A stretch of 64,000 nt of DNA, taken from contig NZ_LT546166.1 in assembly GCF_900078685.2 (NCBI RefSeq), forward strand, positions 2,794,780 through 2,858,779. The letters run 5' to 3'. The stretch comes from Mycolicibacter icosiumassiliensis. Its GTDB lineage: Bacteria > Actinomycetota > Actinomycetes > Mycobacteriales > Mycobacteriaceae. The notes below the pieces were generated by a model. That model did no database searches. It was not told where the DNA came from and was given only the letters and a program-made list of their open reading frames with translations. Position numbers and translations under genes: made by a program. Positions 1 through 12,340 of this stretch are shown one piece after another (the stretch's first letter is position 1; every line of letters starts with the position of its first letter).

Positions 1-2
1 CC

Positions 3-1508
3 GCGCACCGCGCCGGACGCGACGTCGTCGTACTCAGCAAATCCGCCGCGGGCTCGGCGGCAACGGCGACGCACTACGCCCAGGGCGGGATCGCGGTGGT
101 GCTGCCGGGCAATGACGATTCGGTGGCGGCCCACGTGGCCGACACCCTGGCCGCCGGTGGCGGTTTGTGCGACCGCGACGCGGTGACCTCGATCGTGGCC
201 GACGGCTATCGCGCGGTCTCCGATCTTGCCGGCGCGGGTGCGGTGTTCGACCAGGGTTCGGATGGGAACTGGGCGCTCACCCGCGAAGGCGGGCACTCCC
301 GGCGCCGCATCATTCATGCCGGCGGCGACGCCACCGGGGCCGAGGTGCAACGTGCCCTGGACCAGGCCGCGGCCTCGCTCGATATTCGCTGCGGTCAGGT
401 GGTGCTGCAGATCCTGCGCGACGCCGACCGCGTCACCGGCGTGCTGGTGGCCAATGCCGACGGAATCGGCGTGATCCACGCCCCGGCGGTGGTGCTGGCC
501 ACCGGAGGTCTGGGCCACCTATACCGGGCAACCACCAATCCCGGCGGCGCAACCGGCGACGGGGTGGCCCTGGCGCTCTGGGCCGGCGTCGCGGTAAGCG
601 ACCTGGAATTCATCCAATTCCATCCGACGATGCTGTTCTCGGGAGCCGGCAACGGCCGCGCTACCGGTGGGCGCAGGCCGCTGATCACCGAGGCGGTGCG
701 CGGAGAAGGCGCCAAGCTGATCGACGCCCGCGGCGCATCGATCACCGAAGGTGTGCACCCGATGGGAGATCTGGCACCTCGCGACGTGGTGGCGGGGGCG
801 ATCGATGCGCGCCTGCGCGAAACCGGCGATGAGTGCGCGTATCTCGACGCGCGGGGGATCGACGGTTTCGCAGAGCGCTTCCCGACCGTCACCGCGGCCT
901 GCCTACAAGCCGGTATCGACCCGGTTCGCCAACCGATTCCGGTGGTTCCGGGCGCGCATTACAGCTGTGGCGGCGTGGTCACCGACGTCACCGGCCGCAC
1001 CGAGTTGCCCGGCCTGTTCGCCGCGGGCGAGGTGGGCCGAACCGGGATGCACGGCGCCAACCGGTTGGCGTCCAACAGCCTGCTGGAGGGCCTGGTGGTC
1101 GGTGACCGCGCGGGCACCGCGGCCGCGGCCCACTCGGCGTCAGTGGGTCGAGCGGACGCCGCGGTACCCGAGCCTGCTCGACGCGCGGCCCTGGACCGGC
1201 AGTGCTTGCAGGACGCGATGTCACGCGAGGCGTCGGTGGTCCGCGACGCGCAGGGGCTTGCCCGGCTGCAGGAGCTGCTGGCCGGCGCCGGTGCGCGCCA
1301 GGTCGCCGACCGGGCCGGCGTCGAGGACGCCGCACTGACCTTGGCCGCCCGGGTGGTCACGGCGGCGGCGTCGGCCCGCACCGAAAGCCGGGGCTGCCAC
1401 CATCGCGCTGACTACCCGGCCGCCGATCCCGGGCAGGCCCGCAGTTCCACCATCCGGCTGCGCGACGGGGTTGTCGCGCTCGAGACACCCGCGGGAGTCG
1501 CATCGTGA
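3..1508 (+). CDS. nadB: L-aspartate oxidase, 5' end missing
   Basis: Flavoprotein that oxidises L-aspartate to iminoaspartate, the first step of de novo NAD synthesis. The reading frame is open from base 3, so the FAD-binding N-terminus lies outside the window. The visible part begins just before the THYAQGGIAV block of the family. Further on are the substrate-loop HPTM motif, a GGVVTD segment and the MHGANRLASNSLLEG block that closes the FAD/succinate-dehydrogenase-like fold. The last codons overlap the nadC start by 4 nt, so the two are co-transcribed. Family identity is clear from these motifs and the neighbour. Confidence 0.95.
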   Translation, partial: AHRAGRDVVVLSKSAAGSAATATHYAQGGIAVVLPGNDDSVAAHVADTLAAGGGLCDRDAVTSIVADGYRAVSDLAGAGAVFDQGSDGNWALTREGGHSRRRIIHAGGDATGAEVQRALDQAAASLDIRCGQVVLQILRDADRVTGVLVANADGIGVIHAPAVVLATGGLGHLYRATTNPGGATGDGVALALWAGVAVSDLEFIQFHPTMLFSGAGNGRATGGRRPLITEAVRGEGAKLIDARGASITEGVHPMGDLAPRDVVAGAIDARLRETGDECAYLDARGIDGFAERFPTVTAACLQAGIDPVRQPIPVVPGAHYSCGGVVTDVTGRTELPGLFAAGEVGRTGMHGANRLASNSLLEGLVVGDRAGTAAAAHSASVGRADAAVPEPARRAALDRQCLQDAMSREASVVRDAQGLARLQELLAGAGARQVADRAGVEDAALTLAARVVTAAASARTESRGCHHRADYPAADPGQARSSTIRLRDGVVALETPAGVAS

Positions 1509-2371
1509 TGCTGTCCGAGACCGAACTGGACGAGGCGCGCCAGGTCATCGCCCGCGCGCTGGATGAGGATCTACGCTACGGGCCCGATGTCACCACCGCA
1601 GCGACGGTCCCGGCCGGCGTGACGGCCGAAGCGGCCATGGTCACCCGGGTGCCCGGGGTGATCGCCGGGGTCGACCTGGCCCTCCTGGTACTCGACGAGG
1701 TCCTCGGAGCCGACGGCTACCGGGTGTTGGACAGGGTCGCCGACGGCGCCCGGCTTCCGGCCGGCGCACCGGTACTGACTCTCAAGGCCGACACCCGAGG
1801 CCTGCTGACCGCCGAACGCACCATGCTCAACCTGGTCTGCCATCTGTCCGGGATCGCAACGGCCACCGCGGCCTGGGTCGATGCCATCAACGGAATCGCC
1901 GGCACGTCGGCGCGCATCCGCGACACCCGCAAGACGCTGCCCGGCCTGCGGGTGCTGCAGAAATACGCGGTACGCGTCGGCGGTGGGGTGAATCACCGGA
2001 TGGGTCTGGGCGACGCCGCCCTGATCAAGGACAACCATGTGGCCGCGGCGGGTTCGGTGGCTGCGGCACTGCGGGCGGTCCGGGCGGCAGCGCCCGACGT
2101 GCCCTGCGAGGTCGAGGTGGATTCGCTCGAGCAGTTCGACGAGGTGCTCGCCGAGGGGCCCGAGCTGGTGCTGCTGGACAACTTCGAGGTCTGGCAGACC
2201 CAGATGGCGGTGCAGCGCCGCGACTCCCGCGCCCCCGGGGTCCTGCTGGAGTCATCCGGTGGGCTCACCCTGGACTGCGCGGGCGCCTACGCCGCCACCG
2301 GAGTCGACTACCTGGCCGTGGGAGGCCTCACCCATTCGGTGCAGGTGCTCGACATCGGCCTGGACATGTAG
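1505..2371 (+). CDS. nadC: nicotinate-nucleotide pyrophosphorylase (carboxylating)
   Basis: Quinolinate phosphoribosyltransferase, converting quinolinate and PRPP to nicotinate mononucleotide. At 288 residues it is full length. Visible landmarks are the EDLRYGPDVTT N-terminus, the AERTMLNLV...SGIAT helix, RDTRKTLPGLR with the substrate-binding Arg/Lys residues, GGGVNHRMGLGDAALIKDNH, and the C-terminal VDYLAVGGLTHS phosphate-binding segment. The start is GTG at 1505 overlapping the nadB stop; ATG at 1508 is an equally possible start. nadA is presumably just upstream of the window. Confidence 0.96.
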   Translation: MMLSETELDEARQVIARALDEDLRYGPDVTTAATVPAGVTAEAAMVTRVPGVIAGVDLALLVLDEVLGADGYRVLDRVADGARLPAGAPVLTLKADTRGLLTAERTMLNLVCHLSGIATATAAWVDAINGIAGTSARIRDTRKTLPGLRVLQKYAVRVGGGVNHRMGLGDAALIKDNHVAAAGSVAAALRAVRAAAPDVPCEVEVDSLEQFDEVLAEGPELVLLDNFEVWQTQMAVQRRDSRAPGVLLESSGGLTLDCAGAYAATGVDYLAVGGLTHSVQVLDIGLDM

Positions 2372-2420
2372 CCGTTTCGACTAGCGTTCCCGAATAGGCA
2401 GACCGCAGCGAGGTAGTGAG

Positions 2421-3167
2421 ATGACCCGATACGACGTGATCGGGCAGCGTTACTCCCGGGCGAGGCGACCGGATCCGCGAATTTTCACGGCGATCAACGA
2501 TGCCGTTGACGAGATGGGTTCAATCGCCAACATCGGTGCCGGTGCCGGCTCGTACGAGCCAGCACAAACGGTGGTCGCCGTCGAACCCAGCCACCTGATG
2601 ATCAGCCAGCGGCCAGCCCGAGCTGCGCCGGCGGTCCGAGCCGTTGCGGAGCACTTGCCGCTCAGGAGTCACTCGGTCGATGCCGCACTCGCCATCCTGA
2701 CCATTCACCACTGGAGTGACCTTGGTCGGGGTATCTCCGAGCTGGTCCGGATTGCTCGCCGACGCGTGGTGATCTTCACCTGGGACCACAGCGCCTTCCA
2801 GAACTTCTGGCTGCTACGCGACTATCTGCCGGCCGCAGGCGAGACAGATGCGAGGCTTGCGGTCTCCCTCGACCGTCTGCAGTCCCTACTGCCTGCCGAG
2901 GCCAGCATCCGCCCGGTTCCAGTCCCACATGACTGCACCGACGGGTTCGGTGGTGCCTACTGGCGTCGACCGGACGCCTATCTTGATCCGGTCGTGCAAG
3001 CCGGCATGTCGATGCTGGCCCTGACGTCTAAATCCGCGCTGCGGCCGGGCCTGACGAAACTCCGTCACGATCTGAAGTCCGGGGCGTGGGCGACCCGGCA
3101 TGAAGATCTCTTGGGCGAGTCGGACCTCGATCTCGGATACCGTCTGGTCGTCACCGATCTGCCCTGA
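2421..3167 (+). CDS. class I SAM-dependent methyltransferase
   Basis: A 248-residue protein with a Rossmann methyltransferase motif I (NIGAGAGSYEP, residues 37-46), an acidic motif II region (VVAVEPS) and a ubiE-like segment around AEHLPLRSHSVDAAL. The substrate is not deducible. The gene starts 49 nt after nadC and its 3' end overlaps the convergent gene at 3151 by 17 nt. Position matches Rv1597 of M. tuberculosis, so this is probably vertically inherited rather than cargo. Confidence 0.8.
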   Translation: MTRYDVIGQRYSRARRPDPRIFTAINDAVDEMGSIANIGAGAGSYEPAQTVVAVEPSHLMISQRPARAAPAVRAVAEHLPLRSHSVDAALAILTIHHWSDLGRGISELVRIARRRVVIFTWDHSAFQNFWLLRDYLPAAGETDARLAVSLDRLQSLLPAEASIRPVPVPHDCTDGFGGAYWRRPDAYLDPVVQAGMSMLALTSKSALRPGLTKLRHDLKSGAWATRHEDLLGESDLDLGYRLVVTDLP

Positions 3168-3570
3168 TATCGGTGACGAGCACCGCCACCTTGCGGTTCT
3201 GTACCCGCAGCAGGAACGGCAGCGAGGCGTCACCCGAGCCGGCCGGCAGGATCCGCGGATTGACCAGGTGCAGTTCACTGCGGGACAGCCGAATATCGGC
3301 CTCGCCTGCGGCGATTACGTTCTTGACCCAGTCGGTCTTGCCGTGGCCGAGCGCGATCGCCAGCATGCCGCCCTTGCGGTATGAGGTCACCACCGTCTGG
3401 TACGGCTTGCCGGACTTCCGGCCCCGATGAGTGATCACCGACGTGCCCGGAATGTACTTGGACAGCGGCTTGACCACTGGGTTCACGTACTTGATCTGCA
3501 GGCGATCCACCCACGCCGGGAATACCGCGGGCAGCGTGGACGGGTCGGCGGCACCCTTGTCGGTGGCCAT
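3151..3570 (-). CDS. deazaflavin (F420)-dependent nitroreductase family protein
   Basis: A 139-residue small beta-barrel protein of the Ddn-like family. The segments ITHRGRKSGKPYQTVV and MLAIALGHGKTDWVKNVIAAGEA are the hallmark blocks of mycobacterial F420-dependent oxidoreductases. The open frame extends upstream to 3936, but that extension is antisense to hisD and low-complexity; the ATG at 3570, starting MATDKG, fits the family length. It is convergent with the methyltransferase and diverges from hisD. The actual substrate is unknown. Confidence 0.82.
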   Translation of the reverse strand: MATDKGAADPSTLPAVFPAWVDRLQIKYVNPVVKPLSKYIPGTSVITHRGRKSGKPYQTVVTSYRKGGMLAIALGHGKTDWVKNVIAAGEADIRLSRSELHLVNPRILPAGSGDASLPFLLRVQNRKVAVLVTDIRADR

Positions 3571-3730
3571 GGCAACTCCGTTCGTCGGGGGAACGTCACA
3601 GTTGCGCACCAGCCTAGCCGCGAGTGCTGGATAGGCGGGTCGTCCGGCGCTGCGAGCGGAAAGTAGGTAGCGCGGCGGACCCCCGGCTACAGCCGTGGGG
3701 AGGAAGTCAAATTGACTTGAGGCCCTCTGG

Positions 3731-3736
3731 GACAAT
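3731..3736 (+). promoter_or_regulatory. -10 box for leaderless hisD transcript
   Basis: GACAAT followed by 7 nt and a GTG start at 3744. No Shine-Dalgarno sequence precedes the GTG. This spacing is typical of mycobacterial leaderless transcripts. Inferred from sequence only. Confidence 0.45.
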
Positions 3737-3743
3737 GGACGGC

Positions 3744-6785
<3,042 letters not shown>

Positions 6786-6789
<4 letters not shown>

Positions 6790-7409
6790 GCAGCTCGCCC
6801 AGGGTGGTGGTCCTGGACTACGGTTCCGGGAATCTGCGCTCCGCTCAACGGGCCCTGCAACGGGTCGGCGCCGAGGTCGAGGTGACCGCCGACGCCGATG
6901 CCGCCGCCGATGCCGACGGCCTGCTGGTGCCGGGCGTCGGGGCGTACGCGGCGTGCATGGCCGGGCTGCGCAAGGTTAACGGCGACAAGATCATCGCCGA
7001 ACGAGTACAGGCCGGTCGCCCGGTACTGGGAGTGTGCGTCGGGATGCAGATCCTGTTCGCGCACGGAGTCGAGTTCGGGGTGGACACCACCGGCTGCGGT
7101 CAGTGGCCGGGTGCCGTCACCCGGCTGGACGCCCCGGTGATACCCCACATGGGCTGGAACGTCGTCGACGCCGCGCCCGGCAGCACCCTGTTCGCCGGTC
7201 TGGACGCCGACACCCGGTTCTACTTCGTGCACTCCTATGCCGCGCAGCGGTGGGAGGGGCGTCCGGAGGCTTTGGTGACCTGGGCGACCCATCAGGTACC
7301 GTTCCTGGCGGCTGTCGAGGATGGGCCGTTGGCCGCCACCCAGTTTCACCCCGAAAAGAGTGGGGATGCCGGGGCGACACTGTTGAGCAACTGGGTGGAG
7401 GCACTGTGA
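6786..7409 (+). CDS. hisH: imidazole glycerol phosphate synthase, glutaminase subunit
   Basis: Class I glutamine amidotransferase subunit supplying ammonia to HisF. 207 residues with nucleophile Cys84 in LGVCVGMQ and the His188/Glu190 pair in FHPEKSG. The [11 protein letters not shown]-terminus is family-typical. It starts at a GTG overlapping the hisB stop and overlaps hisA by 4 nt. Confidence 0.96.
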
Positions 7410-8170
7410 GTACTGCTGTGAACAAGGCACTGGTTCTGTTGCCGGCCGTCGATGTGGTCGACGGCCGTGCGGTACGGCTGGTGCAGGGCAAGGCCGGCAG
7501 CGAGACCGAATACGGTTCGGCGCTGGACGCCGCATTGGGCTGGCAGCGCGACGGCGCGGAATGGATCCACCTGGTCGATCTGGATGCCGCGTTCGGGCGC
7601 GGATCGAACCGCGAGCTGCTTGCTGATGTTGTTGGGCGCCTGGACGTAAAGGTCGAACTGTCCGGTGGCATCCGCGACGACGAGACGCTGGCGGCGGCGC
7701 TGGCCACCGGCTGCGCCCGGGTGAACCTGGGCACCGCGGCCTTGGAGAACCCGCAGTGGTGCGCGCGGGCGATCGCCGAGCACGGCGAGAAGGTCGCGGT
7801 CGGGCTGGACGTGCAGATCGACCCCAATCACCCCGACGGCATCCACCGTCTGCGGGGCCGCGGTTGGGAGACTGACGGTGGTGACCTGTGGCCGGTGCTG
7901 GAACGTCTTGACCGAGAAGGCTGTTCACGCTACGTGGTCACCGACGTGACCAAGGACGGCACGCTGGGCGGCCCCAACCTGGAGCTGCTCGGCGCAGTCG
8001 CTGACCGCACCGACGCTCCGGTGATCGCTTCCGGGGGAGTGTCGAGCCTGGATGACCTGCGGGCGATCGCCACACTGGTCGGCCGCGGCGTCGAGGGCGC
8101 CATCGTCGGCAAGGCCCTCTACGCAGGCCGCTTCACTCTGCCCGAGGCGCTGTCCACGGTGCAGGAGTAG
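7406..8170 (+). CDS. priA: phosphoribosyl isomerase A (bifunctional HisA/TrpF)
   Basis: (Beta/alpha)8 barrel isomerising ProFAR in histidine synthesis; in actinobacteria the same protein also does the TrpF reaction. 254 residues from the GTG in the hisH stop. Key segments are [18 protein letters not shown] with the catalytic Asp, [13 protein letters not shown], the second catalytic Asp in [10 protein letters not shown], and the IASGGVSS phosphate loop. No trpF occurs with the trp genes in this window, which fits the dual role. A downstream GTG at 7418 is a possible alternative start. Confidence 0.95.
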   Translation: MSTAVNKALVLLPAVDVVDGRAVRLVQGKAGSETEYGSALDAALGWQRDGAEWIHLVDLDAAFGRGSNRELLADVVGRLDVKVELSGGIRDDETLAAALATGCARVNLGTAALENPQWCARAIAEHGEKVAVGLDVQIDPNHPDGIHRLRGRGWETDGGDLWPVLERLDREGCSRYVVTDVTKDGTLGGPNLELLGAVADRTDAPVIASGGVSSLDDLRAIATLVGRGVEGAIVGKALYAGRFTLPEALSTVQE

Positions 8171-8176
8171 GCCGAC

Positions 8177-8992
8177 ATGGCGCTGGACACCGCGGATCTG
8201 GACGCGCTGGTCGCAGCGGCGTCGGAGATCCTCGATGTCGCCGCCGAGCCTTTCCTCGCCGGCCACCGCGCCGACTCGGCAGTTCGCAAGGGCGCCAACG
8301 ACTTCGCCACCGAAGTCGACCTGGCCTTGGAACGGCAGATCACCGAGGCATTGGTAACGGCAACCGGAATCGCGGTGCACGGCGAGGAATTCGGCGGGCC
8401 GCCGATCGATTCGCCGCTGGTGTGGGTGCTCGATCCCATCGACGGGACTTTCAACTACGCCGCCGGATCACCGATGTCCGCGATCTTGCTGGGACTGCTG
8501 CGCGACGGTGAGCCGGTCGCGGGACTGACCTGGCTGCCGTTCGCCGACCAGCGCTACACCGCGGTCGCCGGCGGACCGCTGATCCGCAACGGGGTGGCGC
8601 AGCCGCAACTGAAACCCGTCGACTTGGCCGACTCGTTGGTCGGCATCGGCACCTTCAACGTGGAGTGGCGGGGCCGGTTCCCCGGCCGCTACCGGCTCGC
8701 TGTGCTCGAAGGCCTGACCCGGGTGACCTCACGGACGCGGATGCACGGCGCCACCGGAATCGATCTGGCCTACGTCGCCGATGGAACCCTCGGCGGTGCG
8801 ATCAGTTTCGGCGACCACATCTGGGACCACGCGGCCGGTGTGGCCATGGTGCGGGCGGCCGGCGGCATCGTCACCGACCTGGCCGGCGCACCGTGGACGG
8901 CCCACTCGGACTCGGCGCTGGTCGCAGCACCGGGCGTACACGATCAGATTCTCGACATCCTCAAGCGAGTCGGCGCACCGGGGGACTACTGA
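8177..8992 (+). CDS. impA: inositol monophosphatase family protein
   Basis: A 271-residue metal-dependent phosphatase. Metal ligands are visible in the EFGG region, the WVLDPIDGT motif and [15 protein letters not shown]. It sits between hisA and hisF as in M. tuberculosis (Rv1604). The natural substrate could be inositol phosphate or histidinol phosphate; the operon position favours histidinol-phosphate phosphatase, the otherwise missing step here, but this is inference. Start ATG 8177, 6 nt after hisA. Confidence 0.9.
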   Translation: MALDTADLDALVAAASEILDVAAEPFLAGHRADSAVRKGANDFATEVDLALERQITEALVTATGIAVHGEEFGGPPIDSPLVWVLDPIDGTFNYAAGSPMSAILLGLLRDGEPVAGLTWLPFADQRYTAVAGGPLIRNGVAQPQLKPVDLADSLVGIGTFNVEWRGRFPGRYRLAVLEGLTRVTSRTRMHGATGIDLAYVADGTLGGAISFGDHIWDHAAGVAMVRAAGGIVTDLAGAPWTAHSDSALVAAPGVHDQILDILKRVGAPGDY

Positions 8993-8993
8993 C

Positions 8994-9779
8994 ATGCAGA
9001 AACGCAGTGATGTGGCGGTACGGGTCATTCCGTGTCTGGACGTCGACGGCGGCCGAGTCGTCAAGGGCGTCAACTTCGCGAACCTGCGTGATGCCGGCGA
9101 CCCGGTCGAGCTGGCCGCCGCTTATGACGCCGAGGGCGCCGACGAGCTGACCTTTCTCGACGTGACGGCGTCGTCGTCGGGCCGGGCCACCATGCTCGAG
9201 GTCGTCGCGCGCACCGCCGATCAGGTGTTCATCCCGCTCACTGTCGGCGGCGGAGTGCGCACCGTTGCCGACGTCGACGTGTTGCTGCGGGCCGGCGCGG
9301 ACAAGGTGTCGGTGAACACCGCGGCGATCGCCCGCCCGGAACTGTTGGCGGAGCTATCGCGCCAATTCGGCTCCCAGTGCATCGTGTTGTCGGTCGACGC
9401 CCGTACCGTCCCGGCCGGCTCGCCGCCCACCGCCTCGGGATGGGAAGTGACCACCCACGGCGGCCGGCGGGGCACCGGTATCGACGCGGTCGAATGGGCC
9501 ATCCGCGGTGTGGAGCTCGGCGTGGGGGAGATCCTGCTGAACTCGATGGATGCCGACGGCACCAAGGCCGGATTCGATCTGTCGATGCTGCGCGCAGTTC
9601 GGGCCGCGGTGAGCGTGCCGGTGATCGCCAGTGGCGGAGCCGGTACTGCCGAGCACTTCGCCCCGGCGGTCGCCGCGGGCGCCGATGCGGTCCTGGCCGC
9701 CAGCGTGTTTCACTTCCGGGAACTGACCATCGGCCAGGTCAAGGCCGCGATGGCCGCCGAGGGGATCGTGGTTCGATGA
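8994..9779 (+). CDS. hisF: imidazole glycerol phosphate synthase, cyclase subunit
   Basis: (Beta/alpha)8 barrel cyclase partner of HisH, 261 residues. [17 protein letters not shown] carries the first catalytic Asp, CIVLSVDAR the second; the phosphate sites are TVGGGVRT and [13 protein letters not shown]. The ATG at 8994 lies directly after the impA stop; the upstream frame is antisense-like sequence within impA and is excluded. It overlaps hisI by 4 nt. Confidence 0.96.
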   Translation: MQKRSDVAVRVIPCLDVDGGRVVKGVNFANLRDAGDPVELAAAYDAEGADELTFLDVTASSSGRATMLEVVARTADQVFIPLTVGGGVRTVADVDVLLRAGADKVSVNTAAIARPELLAELSRQFGSQCIVLSVDARTVPAGSPPTASGWEVTTHGGRRGTGIDAVEWAIRGVELGVGEILLNSMDADGTKAGFDLSMLRAVRAAVSVPVIASGGAGTAEHFAPAVAAGADAVLAASVFHFRELTIGQVKAAMAAEGIVVR

Positions 9780-10132
9780 CGACAAACCAGCTGGATCCGG
9801 CGATCGCGGCCCGGCTCAAGCGCAACGCCGAGGGGCTGATTTCCGCGGTGGTACAGGAGCGGGGCAGCGGCGACGTGCTGATGGTTGCCTGGATGGACGA
9901 CGACGCCCTGGCCCGCACCCTGGCAACCCGTGAAGCGACGTATTTTTCGCGATCGCGCAATGAACAGTGGATTAAGGGCGCGACCTCCGGCCACACCCAG
10001 TATGTGCATTCGATACGGCTGGACTGCGACGGCGACACGGTGCTGCTGACGGTCGATCAGACCGGCGGTGCCTGCCATACCGGTGATCACAGCTGTTTCG
10101 ACGCGGACGTGTTGCTCGGTCCCGCAGATTGA
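9776..10132 (+). CDS. hisI: phosphoribosyl-AMP cyclohydrolase
   Basis: Zinc enzyme opening the adenine ring of PR-AMP, 118 residues, single domain without the HisE pyrophosphohydrolase. Metal-binding residues lie in [11 protein letters not shown] and [12 protein letters not shown]; the [11 protein letters not shown] block is family-specific. Last gene of the his operon; ATG overlaps the hisF stop. hisG and hisE are not in the window. Confidence 0.95.
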   Translation: MTTNQLDPAIAARLKRNAEGLISAVVQERGSGDVLMVAWMDDDALARTLATREATYFSRSRNEQWIKGATSGHTQYVHSIRLDCDGDTVLLTVDQTGGACHTGDHSCFDADVLLGPAD

Positions 10133-10154
10133 TTCGCTGATAGCGGCGGAGCGG

Positions 10155-10160
10155 TATGCT
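10155..10160 (+). promoter_or_regulatory. -10 box, leaderless start of the 10169 gene
   Basis: TATGCT ending 8 nt before the GTG at 10169, with no Shine-Dalgarno between. Suggests the coiled-coil gene has its own promoter rather than depending on the his operon. Confidence 0.5.
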
Positions 10161-10168
10161 GGCCGATT

Positions 10169-10948
10169 GTGAACTCCGACGAGCCTGATGACTGGTACCA
10201 GTTGGAGCACGAACAGCGCCCCAGGGGTTTGGAGTTGGAGCGCCTGTCGCTCCAGATTGACTCACACTATGCGCAAGGCACCGTCAGCGACATCGAGGCG
10301 CACATGCCCCGTGACGGATCACGGATTGTCGCGCTGACAAACCAGCTAAGTGAATCGCAAGCAAATCTGGAGTCCGCATCGGCAAAGTTCAATGAGTTGG
10401 CTTCCGCGATTCCGGGCGACATTGTCGATCTAAGTGACCGACTGTCCGGAATCCTCAACGGAGCGGTTGCAGAAGCAGACGGTATTCGCGCGGAGGCGCA
10501 GCAGTTCGCGGACGAACTGCGCGCCGCTGCCGAGAACGAGGCCGCGGCGATTCTCGCTGACGCCGAGGCGCAGCGCCGGGAGGCGGCTGAGTTGCGGGCC
10601 GAGCTGGAAACTCAGCACAAGCACCTGCGGGCGCAAGCCTCACATCTGCGACGACAGGCTGTGTTGAGTGCGGCCGAGATCATGAAGGAAGCCGAGAGTC
10701 ACGCCTCGGCGATCTTGACCGAGATGAACCAGGCGATCACCAGCCACGTGGCCGACGCGCAACGACGCTTGGCCGAACTCATCGATGCGCGGGCGAAAAT
10801 CGTCGGCCAGATAGAGCGCTCAACCGGTCAAGTTAATCGCGCGAGTCAAGTTAACGCCGGAACTCACGGGAATGCTTCGGTTCACGCGGATCGCGAATCT
10901 GCTTTGTCTGCCAGAGAAACCTGGTTCCGCGAAAATCGCCCACACTGA
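10169..10948 (+). CDS. coiled-coil protein, first of a three-gene DivIVA-like cluster
   Basis: A 259-residue hydrophilic protein with no signal peptide or membrane segment. Residues about 60-215 are dominated by Ala/Glu/Arg heptad-like sequence (repeated AEAQ, AAENEAAAILADAEAQRR style), predicting a long coiled coil. It lacks the N-terminal DivIVA membrane-binding segment seen in the next two genes but shares their internal AILADAEAQ/EIMKEAES style. The gene is somewhat less GC-rich than the his genes. A cytoskeletal or cell-pole scaffold role (FilP/Scy/SepIVA-like) is inference from architecture and neighbours. I do not recognise a named orthologue. Confidence 0.72.
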   Translation: MNSDEPDDWYQLEHEQRPRGLELERLSLQIDSHYAQGTVSDIEAHMPRDGSRIVALTNQLSESQANLESASAKFNELASAIPGDIVDLSDRLSGILNGAVAEADGIRAEAQQFADELRAAAENEAAAILADAEAQRREAAELRAELETQHKHLRAQASHLRRQAVLSAAEIMKEAESHASAILTEMNQAITSHVADAQRRLAELIDARAKIVGQIERSTGQVNRASQVNAGTHGNASVHADRESALSARETWFRENRPH

Positions 10949-10975
10949 AACGCTGCGCGGTTATTTGATTCATCG

Positions 10976-11004
10976 GTGACACGACCACCCACGTCTGCTA
11001 CGAT
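10976..11004 (+). promoter_or_regulatory. SigA-type promoter upstream of the 11126 gene
   Basis: GTGACA (10976-10981), a 17-bp spacer, and TACGAT (10999-11004), close to the TTGACA-N17-TATAAT consensus. It lies in the 177-bp gap between the first two coiled-coil genes, giving a leader of about 115 nt. No other signal is evident in that gap. Confidence 0.5.
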
Positions 11005-11125
11005 TCGTCGCGCGGCGGCTTTCGTGCAATAGCCGACTTGCTTTCATCAGCGATTTTGTTCGGCCAGAAGCCGGGTAGCGCCCGGCAGACGACCAGGTCT
11101 TGTCGGGAGAAGGGGTCAGTCGCCG

Positions 11126-12079
11126 ATGCTGAATATTCCTGAATTCGAAACTCAGCTTCGCGGTTTCGATCGCGATGACGTCGCTGATTACCTCGGGCGC
11201 CTCCACCATAAAGTCGAAATTCTGCGCGACCGCACTAAATCCCTCGATATGGCCAGGGGTCAGGCTCGGTCCGACTGCGAACGACTCACCGCCGAGGTCA
11301 TGCGGCTGCAGAATGAGCTCGCGCAGCGGACCGCTGACGCCGAAGCAAAGCGTCGGGAACTCATCGCCGAAATGACGCAGTTGCACAACCAGTTCGAACA
11401 GATCACCGCGCCGGTCGACACCGTTGAAGGGATGTCCGATCGCATCGCTCGGATGATGCGTATCGCATCCGAGGAGGCTCGGCGCACCAAGGAACTGGCC
11501 CACCATGAGGCCGAATCGCTGAGCGGGGACCTGCGCAAGCAGTTGATGGCCGCCAGATCCGACCGGGCGGCCGCCGCCGCGGAGCTGGCCGAATTGCAGG
11601 CCTCCGCGAACGCGCGCCGGACAAAAATCCTGGAGATCGCGACGGCACAGGCCCAAGAGATTCTCCGGCTGGCGCACGAGGAACGCGACCGCATCATCGA
11701 GGAGACCGAAGAGGCCGAGCGCACCCGCCGCGCGGTCTACGAGCGTCTGGCCGAAGAGGAAGAACGCCATCGCCTGGCAGCGCACGAGACGCTCGACGAG
11801 CAATTGAAGCTGGCCTGGGAGGAAGACGAGCGTCACCGCGCTGAGGCGCAACGTCGACTGGACCAGCAGTTGAAAGCGGCGTGGGAGCACACCGAGGCCG
11901 CCATCGCCAAGCTTGACACGGAGGCGCATTGGGAAGCCACGACACTGGTTGCCGCCGCTCAGCACGAGGTCAAAGTGATCAGCGAACATGCTCAAGCAGA
12001 AGTGGATCTGCTGAACCAGGAGCGCACCGAACTGGTCGCCGACCTCAAACTGATCAAGAACTGGATCAATACCCGTTAG
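11126..12079 (+). CDS. DivIVA-domain coiled-coil protein (FilP/Wag31-like paralogue 1)
   Basis: A 317-residue protein. The N-terminus (IPEFETQLRGFDRDDVADYL, residues 4-23) matches the DivIVA/Wag31 N-terminal segment with its RGFDRDDV core. A coiled coil follows from about 30 to the end, with a central VEGMSDRIARMMRIASEEA block like that of actinobacterial FilP-type proteins and a C-terminal charge-rich repeat (WEEDERHRAEAQRRLDQQLK). It is a clear paralogue of the next gene. Likely role is polar growth or cell-shape scaffolding by analogy with DivIVA/Scy/FilP, inferred. AGAAGGGG about 10 nt before ATG 11126 may act as the ribosome site. Confidence 0.85.
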   Translation: MLNIPEFETQLRGFDRDDVADYLGRLHHKVEILRDRTKSLDMARGQARSDCERLTAEVMRLQNELAQRTADAEAKRRELIAEMTQLHNQFEQITAPVDTVEGMSDRIARMMRIASEEARRTKELAHHEAESLSGDLRKQLMAARSDRAAAAAELAELQASANARRTKILEIATAQAQEILRLAHEERDRIIEETEEAERTRRAVYERLAEEEERHRLAAHETLDEQLKLAWEEDERHRAEAQRRLDQQLKAAWEHTEAAIAKLDTEAHWEATTLVAAAQHEVKVISEHAQAEVDLLNQERTELVADLKLIKNWINTR

Positions 12080-12192
12080 GCGACCCGTGACGCTGCCATA
12101 GCGTGGGCAACCGCCAATCCGTTCGGCCGGCAAATGAGTCCTCGTTTCGCGAAGATCGTCCGGCTAAGGAGCTTTTGGCCACTGCGAGGCCG

Positions 12193-12221
12193 ATGACATG
12201 CACTTGGAGGTCTGATACGCT
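12193..12221 (+). promoter_or_regulatory. SigA-type promoter upstream of the 12341 gene
   Basis: ATGACA (12193-12198), 17-bp spacer, TACGCT (12216-12221). The same arrangement as upstream of the preceding paralogue, so each DivIVA-like gene seems separately transcribed. The 261-bp gap shows nothing else apart from the ribosome-binding site. Confidence 0.45.
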
Positions 12222-12328
12222 CCGTCGATGGCGACTGGAGCCAGCGTGCCCATTTGGCCTCGCGCACAAGCTAACTCGGGTGAACGCTGGTTGCCCATCG
12301 CACCGAAGACCGAACCTGTCAGGTGCTT

Positions 12329-12333
12329 AGGAG
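12329..12333 (+). promoter_or_regulatory. ribosome-binding site deciding the 12341 start
   Basis: AGGAG ending 7 nt before GTG 12341. This favours GTG 12341 over the upstream in-frame start at 12323. Confidence 0.6.
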
Positions 12334-12340
12334 TACGCCG

